Counted from the first letter of the stretch, positions 8,466-17,256 are shown. The stretch: 55,248 nt of DNA from Planctomycetota bacterium (GCA_024276075.1 JAJRXX010000007.1:1-55248), one strand, 5' to 3'. Made by a program: numbers and translations. Notes: generated by a model from the sequence alone, not told the origin.

Positions 8466-8572
8466 TTAGAGCAACTTGCGTAATTATTCTCCATCTCCCC
8501 AAGAAGAAGGCAGGTCAATGACCTGCCCTACTCCAGAACTGACATGGCAATTATTTATGCAAGGTGCTCTAA
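8466..8572. mobile_element. MITE-like element, TTAGAGCA family, copy 1
   Basis: 107 bp bounded by TTAGAGCA and TGCTCTAA; the inverted similarity extends inward (TTAGAGCAACTTGCGTAAT against TTAGAGCACCTTGCATAAA). The centre holds a perfect palindrome GGCAGGTCA-A-TGACCTGCC (8509-8527). The outer TA pair could be a TA target duplication. Its right end supplies the TAG stop of the pseudopilin gene. Confidence 0.65.
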
Positions 8573-9072
8573 TACGTGTTGTACTGCACGCCGTCTTCGT
8601 CCAGATCACTGTCGGGAAGGTTTGCCCTGACGTCGCCGGTCGCGGAATTGAACCACCACCCTTTGCTGGCTGTTCCCTGCGGGGGCACGTCGCCGATATT
8701 CACGGTCTCATACACGCCCGTTGCGCCCTTGCGACTGCCCACGGGTAATGCGGGCATCTCCTGAAGGTATGGGCCAAACACGATCTTCTGGCCCACGTCT
8801 TTGGCTGTCGCCACCAAGAGACCTGTACGATCCGACCACGCCATCATTTGTGACATCTGTGTCGGGTACTTCCCTTCGTGCTCGGCGGCGTACAGTTCCA
8901 CCGCGCGTCGCAGCGACGCCAAATCCGCTTTGAGTGCACTGGCACCGGCCCGTCTGGCGCCTCGGTTCAAACGCGGGATCGCGATCGCCGCGAGGATCCC
9001 CATGATCACGATAACAACAACTAGCTCGACCAAGCTAAAGCCGTAGACTCGATGCGAACGATGGCTACTCAT
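8569..9072 (-). CDS. Type II secretion / type IV pilin-like pseudopilin
   Basis: 167 residues with a class III prepilin signal: basic leader MSSHRSHRVYG, then the prepilin-peptidase site G|FSLVELVVVIVIMG with the conserved Glu5 and a hydrophobic helix (about 12-32). The globular part (ALKADLASLRRAVELYAAEHEGKYP) is typical of GspG-like major pseudopilins and of planctomycete DUF1559-type secreted proteins. Its ATG overlaps the brkB stop by 4 bp (ATGA), so it is translationally coupled to that gene. The stop codon lies in the end of an adjacent MITE-like element, so the natural C-terminus may be altered. No other secretion genes adjoin. Confidence 0.9.
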   Translation of the reverse strand: MSSHRSHRVYGFSLVELVVVIVIMGILAAIAIPRLNRGARRAGASALKADLASLRRAVELYAAEHEGKYPTQMSQMMAWSDRTGLLVATAKDVGQKIVFGPYLQEMPALPVGSRKGATGVYETVNIGDVPPQGTASKGWWFNSATGDVRANLPDSDLDEDGVQYNTY

Positions 9073-10577
9073 TTTTTGATCAGCCCCGCCACGGTGGTAT
9101 CCCCCGCCGCGTCACGCTGGGCCTTGCCCAGTTCTTGAAGGTACGCCCATCCCGGCTGATCGCTACCGGCCACGCCTGCGTCGCCTAGTGACTGACCGAG
9201 TTCTAGTAGCTGCTTGACGGGGATGTCCTCGGGGCGTTTTGCTAGCGTGTACGCGCCCTGGTCGTCGCCGCTTTCGGCGACGCGATGAACCAACCCCGCT
9301 TTGTAAAGCCGTTCACCTAATTCCACCACAGCCCGTTCCGGCAGGCCCAGCTCTTGGGACAATTGATCTTCGCGGATCGTTTTCCCCTCAACAAACACGC
9401 GGCCAATCTGTGTCATCATGGGTAGTAGCCACCGGCCGTCATATACCGCTTGCTGATTTATTCGGGCTGCTTGCTTTTCAAATACCCGCCCACGCATTGC
9501 CTGTAGTGTGTACGTGATCTCTAAACCGAACAGCACAACCCACCATGTGACGTATAGCCACAATAGAAACAACGGCACCAACCCCAGCGTCCCGTACAGC
9601 ACCGAGTAGGACACCGCTCTGCTGACATAGAGCTTAAAGCCGACCTTGCCCGCTTCCCAGAGCACCGCCGCCACGAGCGCGCCCGCCAGTGCCGGACGAA
9701 GCCTCACACGTGGTGTGGGCATCAAGACGTATAACAAGAACAGCAAAAGCCAACTCGCCGCCAGGGCAGCACTGCGCCCAAGCAGCCCCAGCACACCCGA
9801 GAGTACCCAGCCCAGACCACCTGCCTGTACCAATCGCTCGACCTGTCCCACTGACTGGCCCGCGACGTATAGGCTCACCCACAACAGTACCGGCCCCAGC
9901 GTGATTACCGACCAATAGATCGGGACGCGCAGATGCCACGATCTGCCGCTGGCGCTGTTGTAAATTTGATTAAAACAACCCTCAACCGTCACCAATAGCC
10001 CGATCGCACCCCAAATCAACACGACCAACCCCACCACGCCCACACTGCCGACGTTCACCTCCGATGCTTTTTGTGTCAGGTCCGTAATGACCTTGTCGAT
10101 GCTCGCTCGTAGCTCGCGCTGTGATTCGTCTTTGACTTGCGCCCCCACCACAGCCACGCCCTCGGTAGCTGTGCTTTGGTCCACGCTCTCTTGCGTTGCC
10201 AGGGTGATGGACGTGAGGCCCAGGTACTCGTACACATGGCCCTGTAAGTCCGTGCTTACTTGCTCAAAACCACCGAACGCGCGAAACACAAGCAGCATCA
10301 GCACAGCGATGGGTACCAAGCTAAAAATGGTCCGATACGTCAGTGCTGCGGCCATGTGGGTGGCTTGGTTACGTTGCAACTCGCGGCCGCAATGGCGCGA
10401 CAAGTCCAGCCAAAACCGCACCGTACGCTGGGCGCGGCTCAGCTCCCCCTTGGGCTGCCTGAGCAACCGCCCCACGTACCCGACGACGTCACCGATAACC
10501 TTCATACCCCCACTATCGGCCCGATTGCGACCGCCCCCGAACTGATCTCTCGATGCCTTTGACCACACGCCCATCAT
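9069..10577 (-). CDS. YihY/BrkB-family inner-membrane protein
   Basis: 502 residues. The YihY/BrkB motif ALTYRTIFSLVPIAV occurs near residue 88-102, followed by about six hydrophobic segments (for example IFSLVPIAVLMLLVF, VGVVGLVVLIWGAIGLLV, LYGTLGLVPLFLLWLYVTWWVVLFG). The last third is soluble, with a winged-helix-like stretch (IREDQLSQELGLPERAVVELGERL). An alternative start is the Met at residue 25 (10505). Proposed transport roles for this family are unproven. It sits downstream of rnpA-yidD on the same strand and overlaps the pseudopilin gene by 4 bp. Confidence 0.9.
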   Translation of the reverse strand: MMGVWSKASRDQFGGGRNRADSGGMKVIGDVVGYVGRLLRQPKGELSRAQRTVRFWLDLSRHCGRELQRNQATHMAAALTYRTIFSLVPIAVLMLLVFRAFGGFEQVSTDLQGHVYEYLGLTSITLATQESVDQSTATEGVAVVGAQVKDESQRELRASIDKVITDLTQKASEVNVGSVGVVGLVVLIWGAIGLLVTVEGCFNQIYNSASGRSWHLRVPIYWSVITLGPVLLWVSLYVAGQSVGQVERLVQAGGLGWVLSGVLGLLGRSAALAASWLLLFLLYVLMPTPRVRLRPALAGALVAAVLWEAGKVGFKLYVSRAVSYSVLYGTLGLVPLFLLWLYVTWWVVLFGLEITYTLQAMRGRVFEKQAARINQQAVYDGRWLLPMMTQIGRVFVEGKTIREDQLSQELGLPERAVVELGERLYKAGLVHRVAESGDDQGAYTLAKRPEDIPVKQLLELGQSLGDAGVAGSDQPGWAYLQELGKAQRDAAGDTTVAGLIKK

Positions 10578-10608
10578 TTTCGCCTTAATTTGGAGACCGT
10601 ATCAACCC

Positions 10609-10839
10609 TCACGCCGGGTCGTACCCGCCGTGGCCGCCTAGGGGATGGCACCGTAGCACACGCCTTACCCCCCGCCACGCGCCTCGCCACGGGCCATGCT
10701 TTTCGATCGAGTCGATCATGTATTGGCTGCACGTGGGCAGGTACCGGCAGTGCCCGATCAGCAACCGCCCGATTGTCGCACGGTACACCGACACCGCAAA
10801 GATCAGGACCCAACTCGCCATGCGATTGATCGTTGTCAC
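10609..10839 (-). CDS. yidD: Membrane protein insertion efficiency factor YidD
   Basis: 76-residue protein with the family signature: hydrophobic/amphipathic start, then YRATIGRLLIGHCRYLPTCSQYM with the conserved CRYxPTCSxY block, IEKHGPWRGAWRGVRRVLRCHP and the terminal GGYDP. The start is GTG at 10839, only 3 bases after the rnpA stop, which keeps the classic rnpA-yidD coupling. It is thought to assist YidC/Sec-dependent insertion at the inner membrane. yidC itself is not in the window. Confidence 0.95.
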   Translation of the reverse strand: MTTINRMASWVLIFAVSVYRATIGRLLIGHCRYLPTCSQYMIDSIEKHGPWRGAWRGVRRVLRCHPLGGHGGYDPA

Positions 10840-10842
10840 CCC

Positions 10843-11235
10843 TTAGCCTCCTCTACGCTGCCATTGTTTCGCCACGGCCTTGACCCCATCCATCAGCAGA
10901 CGCTGGTAGTCTTCTAATTTCATGGCCTCGTGCGCCCGCACGACCACCACCAAATCATACCCCGCCCCGCCCGCTGCATCCTCCACTAGCTCCTGCTGGC
11001 ACAATCGAAACGTCTCACGGATTAGCCGTTTGATTCGGTTACGCTTGATCGCGTTGCCCACACGCCGCGAGACCGACAGCCCCAACCGCAGATAGCCCAT
11101 GTCGTTCGGCAGGCCATACACCACCAATGGTCCCGCGGGTTTGCGACAGCGACCGGCAAATACCGCATCAAACGCGCGACGCCCGTGCAGTCGTCTCGAC
11201 CAGCCGAATTTGTACCGGGGCTTGTCCTGAGACAT
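10843..11235 (-). CDS. rnpA: Ribonuclease P protein component
   Basis: 130 residues. RNase P protein motifs: FGWSRRLHGRRAFDAVFAG at the N-terminus, LRLGLSVSRRVGNAIKRNRIKRLIRETFR (the RNR box) around 49-77 and DLVVVVRAHE. It binds the RNase P RNA and helps process tRNA 5' ends. It leads the yidD-brkB-pseudopilin run. The usual upstream neighbour rpmH is not found in the 104-bp gap to the CLC gene, so the common dnaA/rpmH/rnpA arrangement is broken here. Confidence 0.95.
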   Translation of the reverse strand: MSQDKPRYKFGWSRRLHGRRAFDAVFAGRCRKPAGPLVVYGLPNDMGYLRLGLSVSRRVGNAIKRNRIKRLIRETFRLCQQELVEDAAGGAGYDLVVVVRAHEAMKLEDYQRLLMDGVKAVAKQWQRRGG

Positions 11236-11339
11236 CGTTCTATTATGGCGAACCCGCTCTCAGGCCGCGCGGCACAGAGAAATACGAGGCAAAGAACGGC
11301 TCGCGGCTCTCACCATGGTCGCTATGGGCAAATCGTCGA

Positions 11340-13232
11340 TCAGGTCTCGAATTCCGCTCCGTCTCTTCGCATTGCTAATAGGCGCATACTGTAGGCCGTG
11401 ATCACGTCTTGGCGACGCATCAGCGCGATTACCTTTCCCGGCTCCTGGGCGTCGATCACCGGCAGCTCCTCGTAACGACCCGACGCAAACTCGCTGATCG
11501 CGCTGGATAGGTCGGTCTGGAGCGTGAGTATCGGCTCCTCTGTGCTTGCGAGGTCCTGCGCCACGGCCAAGTCGCCCATCCCATCCGAGTCGTACAAGAA
11601 CTGCCTCACATCATTGATCCCAAACAGGCCGTAGTACTCGCCCTGCTCGTCCACCACCGGGAAACACGTCTGACGCGTATCGGTGATCAGGTGCACAATG
11701 TCGCTAAGCGGCATGCCCATCGGCACGGCTTTAAAGTCACGTATCGCTCTGCCAATTGCGTCACGGACCGTCAGACCGCTGAGCACGTCGATAATAAAGT
11801 CGCCCCGGTGTGCCGGCGACTCCACCCGTGAACCCACCTGCTCTGAGAAGATCGTCCAACCGCGTCCCAGCAGGTACGTCAGCGCGCAGACCCACATCGC
11901 TGGGAGCAGCAGCGCGTAGCTACCCGTCATTTCCGAGACCATGATTAGCGCACTGACCGGCGTGTTCCCCGTCGCCGCAAAGAAGCCAGCCATACCCAGG
12001 ATCACGTATACCTCCAACCGGATGTCGCCCCAAATCCCCATACCACCGAGCCAATAATCCATGCCCAGCCCTACCACCGCGCCCAACGTCCCACCGATCA
12101 CCATGCTTGGTGCAAACACACCCGCCGACCCACCCGATCCGATTGTTAATGATGTGGTAAGGATTTTCCCCACCCCCACCGCCAACAACACCAGCACCAT
12201 CAGCCCCTCACCATCGGTGCTCGACAGCACATTCTGAAGATAACCGTATCCCACCGATAAGACGCTCAAGCCATCGCGTCCGGCCTGCTCACCCATCAGC
12301 CCCAGGCTGTAGTACATCAGTAATGCCAATCCACCCGTGGCCGCGCCGCCGATCATGGGCTTGATTACCCTCGGTACACGCCATCGCTCAAACAGCGCGT
12401 GCACACCATAAAAACACTTCACAAACGCCAGTGACGCTATCACCATCACCACAGCCAGTATTGTCAACGGCATCATGATAAAAGGGTCGCTGAAGTGCAG
12501 CCTGCCCACGTCAAACAACGGCTCAAACCCATACACCAAACAAAAGACGCTGTACGCCACGGTTGTGGACATAAACGCCGGGATCAGGTTCTCCGCCTCG
12601 AAGTCGGGGTCACGGTACAGCACTTCGGTAGCGAAGATCGCACCCGCCAACGGCGCGTGGAAAATCGCACCGATCCCTGCACCTACGCCCGCCGCCATCA
12701 GACTACGCCGCTCGGCATCGGGTAGTTTCAGCCACGTACCCAGTGTGGATCCGCAGCCCGCACCGATCTGCGCGATCGGGCCCTCCTCACCACCTGATCC
12801 GCCCGTGCCCAGCGTCACAGCGGAGGCGATCATCTTTACCACCGGCACACGCCACCGGATCATCCCCCGTTTGTGGTGGTATGCTTGAATCGCGGCGTCC
12901 GTGCCGTGGCCCTCCGCTTCCGGTGCCAGCCAAAACACCAATCCGCCACTGACAAGCCCTCCCACCGCTGGGATTAACACGAGCAACCAAGGCCGAAACG
13001 GCACCCCAAGCACCGAAAACATATCTCTCTCTCCGGCGGGTTCAGTCGGCCGATACCCCGCCATCCATTCGAGTGTGCCGTGCGTCACCGCTTGACACAA
13101 CCAGTGAAACGCGATCGCACCGAAACCGGCGATCACACCGACCGTAGCTGCCAGCACGATACCCCTGCCCACGTCCCACATCCCCGGTCTAGGCCAAACA
13201 CCTACACGTACAAATATTGACTTTAGATTCAT
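11340..13232 (-). CDS. CLC-type chloride channel/transporter with C-terminal CBS pair
   Basis: 630 residues: an N-terminal CLC membrane domain (about 25-470, 10 or more helices) and two cytosolic CBS domains (about 490-620, motifs TCFPVVDEQGEYYGLFGI and YEELPVIDAQ). Pore motifs are GHGTDAAI (the GSGIP position), GSGGEEGP with the gating Glu, GAIFHAPLAGAIFATE and GSGGSAGVFAPS. The internal proton Glu of CLC antiporters (second E of the FIIEEM motif in E. coli ClcA) aligns with Val in FATEVL, which argues for a channel or an unusual exchanger. CBS domains suggest nucleotide or ionic-strength control. Confidence 0.93.
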   Translation of the reverse strand: MNLKSIFVRVGVWPRPGMWDVGRGIVLAATVGVIAGFGAIAFHWLCQAVTHGTLEWMAGYRPTEPAGERDMFSVLGVPFRPWLLVLIPAVGGLVSGGLVFWLAPEAEGHGTDAAIQAYHHKRGMIRWRVPVVKMIASAVTLGTGGSGGEEGPIAQIGAGCGSTLGTWLKLPDAERRSLMAAGVGAGIGAIFHAPLAGAIFATEVLYRDPDFEAENLIPAFMSTTVAYSVFCLVYGFEPLFDVGRLHFSDPFIMMPLTILAVVMVIASLAFVKCFYGVHALFERWRVPRVIKPMIGGAATGGLALLMYYSLGLMGEQAGRDGLSVLSVGYGYLQNVLSSTDGEGLMVLVLLAVGVGKILTTSLTIGSGGSAGVFAPSMVIGGTLGAVVGLGMDYWLGGMGIWGDIRLEVYVILGMAGFFAATGNTPVSALIMVSEMTGSYALLLPAMWVCALTYLLGRGWTIFSEQVGSRVESPAHRGDFIIDVLSGLTVRDAIGRAIRDFKAVPMGMPLSDIVHLITDTRQTCFPVVDEQGEYYGLFGINDVRQFLYDSDGMGDLAVAQDLASTEEPILTLQTDLSSAISEFASGRYEELPVIDAQEPGKVIALMRRQDVITAYSMRLLAMRRDGAEFET

Positions 13233-13548
13233 CCGCCTGTCATACCAGATTTAGATTTTGGTGCTGCGATGCCTGCTTCGTGTGCGTCTTTAATCTGTCT
13301 TTTAAACGGTCGCATAGCAATGATTATTGCAATCATCTTCCGATCTGTGGCCGTGAGCCTAGGCTGGGACGCACAATTCGCAGCCCATACGTCTAGAACT
13401 CATCCCAAAACTCAAATAATAAACCACCGACAACTGATCCGCCGGTGTAAACCTTTGTCATTTATACTGGCTGACAAGCAGCCAGTAGCACCCGATTCAA
13501 CCCCGCATGGGGGTTTTGGGATGAGTTCTGCATCGTCACCGTACCGGC
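13233..13548. other. Intergenic region occupied by a MITE-like element
   Basis: No gene is supported. 13395-13529 is an inverted-repeat-bounded element; the rest shows no recognisable signal. Confidence 0.6.
13395..13529. mobile_element. MITE-like element with 16-bp perfect terminal inverted repeats
   Basis: AGAACTCATCCCAAAA at 13395-13410 is exactly inverted at 13514-13529, enclosing 103 bp without a coding frame. It includes an inner hairpin (ACTGGCTG-ACAAG-CAGCCAGT). No clear target duplication is visible in the flanks. Confidence 0.75.
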
Positions 13549-14418
13549 TCACTCCTGAACAACTTCGTTTTTGGCCGCCTCGATCCCCTGTGCCAACCCC
13601 ACGCCCATCGCACAGCCCGCAAGCCCCGCAGACACATAGTGGATCGGCAGCGCCAGCGCCGCACCATATATCTCCCCCGTGAACCATGCACGCAACAGTG
13701 TTTCTTCGCTATGGAACCGTAGCACCACGTACGCATACACCACGATTGCCGCAAGCGCGGGTCCGAACAGCACGCCCGCGGGGTTTACCTTCGGGAAGAT
13801 TAACCCCGCCGCTACGCCACCGATGCCAAACGCAATGACCAGAGAGCCGATTACCTGCCCCACGTCTGACGTACGGATCATCGCGCTGCTAATGAGCAGA
13901 CCCACCGTCGCGCATACCAGCCCCGCTGCTGCTGACTGCAACCGTGGCATGCGGATGTGAAGGTCGACCCCCAGGTGATCCTCAAACGCCAGTGCCGGCC
14001 ACTTGGTCCGTAGCGGCGACCGGTATATCTGTATCGCCACGACCATGATCGCCACGCCCATCTGCCACACGAGCATCTCCGCCATCAGCCATGCGTATCC
14101 CCCCGGTATCTCTACCCTGGCCATCCAGCCGTCGATTGCACCACCTTTTGCCGAAAGCACGCACAAGCCACCCGCGACGGCGAAAACGCCCGAAAGCGGG
14201 TTTCCCATCGCCGACGCGATCACCCCCAACACCATTGCCGCGATCCCCACGCCCGCTGTCAGCAACGTCGCGCCCCAGAACCCGATCCGTGCCGACGTTA
14301 GGCTCAACCCACCCATGCCGTCTGGTGCCCCCAGCGGACCCGACACGCACAACCACAACGTGGCACCTAGCGCCATCGCTACCACGATTACCAATCGTTG
14401 TCGCAGCTTTGGCAGCAT
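13549..14418 (-). CDS. Multi-pass membrane protein of unknown function
   Basis: 289 residues with about eight hydrophobic helices (first at 9-27, others around 45-65, 72-88, 108-131, 163-182, 190-211, 216-235 and 258-278) joined by short loops; one longer loop (about 130-160, PLRTKWPALAFEDHLGVDLHIRM) is polar. I do not recognise the family. ATG at 14418. It is on the same strand as the CLC gene but separated by a MITE-like element, and downstream of hemB. Confidence 0.75.
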   Translation of the reverse strand: MLPKLRQRLVIVVAMALGATLWLCVSGPLGAPDGMGGLSLTSARIGFWGATLLTAGVGIAAMVLGVIASAMGNPLSGVFAVAGGLCVLSAKGGAIDGWMARVEIPGGYAWLMAEMLVWQMGVAIMVVAIQIYRSPLRTKWPALAFEDHLGVDLHIRMPRLQSAAAGLVCATVGLLISSAMIRTSDVGQVIGSLVIAFGIGGVAAGLIFPKVNPAGVLFGPALAAIVVYAYVVLRFHSEETLLRAWFTGEIYGAALALPIHYVSAGLAGCAMGVGLAQGIEAAKNEVVQE

Positions 14419-14489
14419 AACAATCCTGATCCTTACCTCTGAACTGACGAACCCCTCATCGACCTACAACAGTTCCAAATCAATGCCGT

Positions 14490-15506
14490 TTATATCCATC
14501 CCACGAGTTGCGGCGCAAAATACGTCACGATCACATCCGCCCCGGCACGCTTGATACCGTGCGTCACTTCCAACGCCGCTTCCTTTAGATCGAGCCAGCC
14601 CCGTTCCGCAGCGGCACACATCATCGAATACTCGCCGCTGACGTGGTACGCGCCCACGGGCACACTACACGCGTCACGTACCTGACGCACAATATCAAGA
14701 TACGCACCTGCGGGCTTGACCATCACCATGTCCGCCCCCTGGGCCAGGTCTTGATTTAGTTGCGCCTGCCATTCCCGCGATCGGCGGTAATCCATCTGAT
14801 ACCCACGTCGATCCCCAAACTTCATGTCACCCCCCCCCGCATCACGAAACGGCCCATACAGGCTCGACGCGTATTTGATACTGTACGACAGAATCGCCAC
14901 CTGCCCGTGTCCGTTGTCGTCGAGTGCCCGACGCACCGTGCCGACTTGGCCATCCATCATGCCCGATGGCGCCACGACGTCCGCGCCGCTGCTGGCGAGC
15001 ACACACGCCACCCGACCCAGCACGTCGAGCGTCCGGTCGTTGTCGACTTCGACTTTCGTTTCTGCTGCCCCCGCACTGTTGTCGAGCACGCCACAGTGCC
15101 CATGCCCCGTGTACTCACACAAGCACAGGTCCGCATACATCACAGCTTCGATCCCTGCGTCTCGTACTGATTTGAGCACGCGGTTCACCGGCGCGTCTTC
15201 GTGGGCTGCGTAGCTACCCGTGGCGTCCTTCTTATTCTCGTGCGTCACCCCGAACAAGACAAATTGCCGAAGACCAACCCGCGTCTGTTCCCGGATTCTG
15301 TCCACCGCATCCTTGACCGATTGCTGCTCGACCCCCGGCATACTCGCCACAGGCCGTGACGACTCGAAATCGCCCACAAATACAGGGCATACCAGGTCAT
15401 CTTTGTTTAGGCGCACGTCCGCCACCGCGTCGCGGAGCGATTCGACTCGACGCAGCCGACGTAGCCTCCGTTCCGGGAATTTACCGCCTGTCTTGCACGT
15501 ATTCAT
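14490..15506 (-). CDS. hemB: Delta-aminolevulinic acid dehydratase (porphobilinogen synthase)
   Basis: Condenses two 5-aminolevulinate molecules to porphobilinogen in heme synthesis. I start at the ATG at 15506 (338 residues, family size); the open frame extends to 15677 but the extra N-terminus lacks similarity. Early motif RRLRRVESLRDAV is normal. The zinc site DLCLCEYTGHGHCG supplies Cys128, Cys130 and Cys138, making this the Zn-dependent form. Catalytic lysines are K211 (LSYSIKYASSLYGPFR) and the Schiff-base K264 (VMVKPAGAYLD). No other heme gene adjoins. Confidence 0.96.
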   Translation of the reverse strand: MNTCKTGGKFPERRLRRLRRVESLRDAVADVRLNKDDLVCPVFVGDFESSRPVASMPGVEQQSVKDAVDRIREQTRVGLRQFVLFGVTHENKKDATGSYAAHEDAPVNRVLKSVRDAGIEAVMYADLCLCEYTGHGHCGVLDNSAGAAETKVEVDNDRTLDVLGRVACVLASSGADVVAPSGMMDGQVGTVRRALDDNGHGQVAILSYSIKYASSLYGPFRDAGGGDMKFGDRRGYQMDYRRSREWQAQLNQDLAQGADMVMVKPAGAYLDIVRQVRDACSVPVGAYHVSGEYSMMCAAAERGWLDLKEAALEVTHGIKRAGADVIVTYFAPQLVGWI

Positions 15507-15697
15507 ATAATTCGCATCATACCAACGCCCGTATCTCCAAGCGCACCGCAGCTCTTCGCCACCCCACTTGTGCCGCCGCCCTTCACCCCGCCTATAATCA
15601 TTTGGAGGTAAGCCCCGCCGCGAGACGGGGCCCGGCGAGTCTGGAACGCATCGACAGGCCGCTAGGTTCATTTGCATACGATGCGGGAGTAAAACCC

Positions 15698-15862
15698 ATG
15701 AAAACCTTCTTTACCATCACCGCTTCTGTTCTGTTTCTGCTCGTGTCACTGCCGGGATGCAGTTCCACGGATCAGTCGCACAGCCTCACAGGCTCCGACG
15801 ACACCGTTGCCGAACATGAAGCGATGAACGACCCGTATTACCCGATTGACAGCGGCTATTAA
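15698..15862 (+). CDS. Mini-lipoprotein, copy 1
   Basis: 54 residues from the ATG at 15698, with GGGAG 8 bases upstream. Signal peptide MKTFFTITASVLFLLV is followed by a lipobox LPGC, so the mature lipid-anchored peptide is only about 34 residues (CSSTDQSHSLTGSDDTVAEH..., ending SGY) and acidic. It is a paralog of the next gene, including the 5' flank. Small lysis-type or osmotic lipoproteins have this architecture, but no function can be assigned. Confidence 0.75.
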   Translation: MKTFFTITASVLFLLVSLPGCSSTDQSHSLTGSDDTVAEHEAMNDPYYPIDSGY

Positions 15863-16035
15863 TCTTGCTGCCGAACAGAGTGGCTGCGACTAAGCGAGAT
15901 GTGCTACTGCTGCCTGTGCCAATGCTCTAGGCGTGCCTATTCATAGACATGCCCCGTCGCACGAAAGAATCTGGCGAGTTTAGAACGTATCGACAGCCCG
16001 CCAATTTCTTTCGCGCACGATGCGGGAGAGAAATT

Positions 16036-16203
16036 TTGAAGTTTATCTTTACAGTTATCGCTTCCGCTTTGTTTCTGATCGTGTTACTACCAGGGTGCAG
16101 GTCCACTGATCAACCGCGCAGCCTCACAGGTTCCGATGACCCCGTCGAGGTGCGTGAAGTGATAAGCGACCCGTTTTATTCACTAGATAACAGCGGCTAT
16201 TAA
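16036..16203 (+). CDS. Mini-lipoprotein, copy 2 (TTG start)
   Basis: 55 residues beginning with TTG at 16036, seven bases after GGGAG. Compared with copy 1 the ATG has become TTG: MKFIFTVIASALFLIVLLPGC matches MKTFFTITASVLFLLVSLPGC, and both continue with STDQ..SLTGSDD and end in SGY. The mature part again is short and acidic. The TTG could lower expression relative to copy 1. Confidence 0.7.
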   Translation: MKFIFTVIASALFLIVLLPGCRSTDQPRSLTGSDDPVEVREVISDPFYSLDNSGY

Positions 16204-16285
16204 ACCGCTTGTTGCCCGTTGGTTTGAAAATCGACGTGGGGTTGCGCTATATCTTCTACAGTTACATTGCGTGATGGCGTTCGAG

Positions 16286-16927
16286 TCAACGATCCTGTTG
16301 CGTTTCGTAGCTGTATACTTCGTTAAGCAGGTCGATCCGTTTAGCCATCTGAACCCGCCGCGATGCACTGAGTTGCTCGCAACGTTCCACCTTTTGCAGC
16401 AACCGGATCATCGCTCGCCCGTCGATCCCCTGCCTCTCTAGTAGCCGGCAACCCAACAAGTCGGCGTACGACTCCTCGTTGCACACGATTGTCTGCCCCG
16501 CCAACGACGCTAACGCTTGGCCGCTTTGGTCATTGAGTAAGTGCCCCACTTCGTGCGCCACCGCCGCAGCCAATTCCTCGTCATCCATGTTGTCGATCAG
16601 CCCGCGTGTCAGATACACCGATCCTTTTGGCCATATATGCGCGTCCAACGCATTGCTATCCAACACCTCGATCGTCAACTCATAATCCAGCCACGCCCGC
16701 AACAACTTCCCACACACACCGCTCACCCGGTCTTGCCTCGCGTCACACAGCACGCCGCCTCGGTCTTGGGTCCACCTTGTCTCTAGGTTTGCCGCGCTGC
16801 ACCCACCGAGCGAACCTGCCACCACCATACCCCACAGGCACGCCGCCACCGACCACGCTCGTCGCTGCACCACTCGGGGCGTCACTACGCCACCACGTTC
16901 AGATTTTCTCGCCCTCATCGACGCCAT
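16286..16927 (-). CDS. M48-like zinc metallopeptidase, lipoprotein
   Basis: 213 residues. A basic N-terminus and hydrophobic stretch (WSVAACLWGMVVAGSL) lead to a lipobox-like LGGC (Cys43). The gluzincin motif HEVGH lies at 125-129 inside ELAAAVAHEVGHLLND, with WPKGSVYLTRGLIDNMDDEEL before it, as in M48/BepA-like peptidases; the candidate third ligand is a Glu in CNEESYADLLG near 151-152. It lacks TPR repeats. Likely a periplasmic, membrane-tethered protease for envelope quality control (inferred). Confidence 0.88.
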   Translation of the reverse strand: MASMRARKSERGGVVTPRVVQRRAWSVAACLWGMVVAGSLGGCSAANLETRWTQDRGGVLCDARQDRVSGVCGKLLRAWLDYELTIEVLDSNALDAHIWPKGSVYLTRGLIDNMDDEELAAAVAHEVGHLLNDQSGQALASLAGQTIVCNEESYADLLGCRLLERQGIDGRAMIRLLQKVERCEQLSASRRVQMAKRIDLLNEVYSYETQQDR

Positions 16928-17254
16928 GCCTATCGCGTCGGACCAACCCGCAATCCCCCTTCATCGACGTCCCGCAACTGCTGTATATCGCTGCGTTGGT
17001 CTCCATCAGATCCCACATAAGCCGTACAAACCACACCGACACGACACACTCATGACAAAACCCTTCAAAGGTGCGCAAATGACACCCGCAAGCCAAATGT
17101 TCCTGGCTCTGTGCAAATCATGCGTAAAACGGTCTTTGAATTGTCGGGGTTATACCAATCAAGATTAATACTTGCGTAGCATCTGCGAACGCGGGAATAG
17201 AATAGACAATAACTTACATCATCTACAACGCGTTAGAAATATACGCAATGCGTA
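16928..17254. other. Intergenic region with dispersed repeat copy C
   Basis: No gene supported. The right half is the inverted copy of the ~95-bp repeat, which ends next to the PP2C stop codon. Confidence 0.6.
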
Positions 17255-17256
17255 TT
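17164..17256 (-). repeat. Dispersed ~95-bp repeat, copy C
   Basis: Read on the minus strand: AATACGCATTGCGTATATTT, CTAACGCGTTGTAG, GATGTAAGTTATTG, GCGTTCGCAGATGC, ACGCAAGTATTAAT, block for block like copy A. The palindrome ATACGCAATGCGTAT is perfect here. It runs into the end of the PP2C frame. Confidence 0.75.

Larger units (their letters stand above)
15600..16203 (+). repeat. Tandem duplication of lipoprotein gene plus leader
   Basis: The ~90 bp before each gene also match: GCGAGTCTGGAACGCATCGA against GCGAGTTTAGAACGTATCGA, then GACAGGCCGC/GACAGCCCGC and CGATGCGGGAG in both. The duplicated unit is about 250 bp. Confidence 0.75.

Noticed and set aside
11236-11339. Expected rpmH next to rnpA
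   Set aside because: All three minus-strand frames lack the Lys/Arg-rich L34 pattern; only an 18-codon frame is present.
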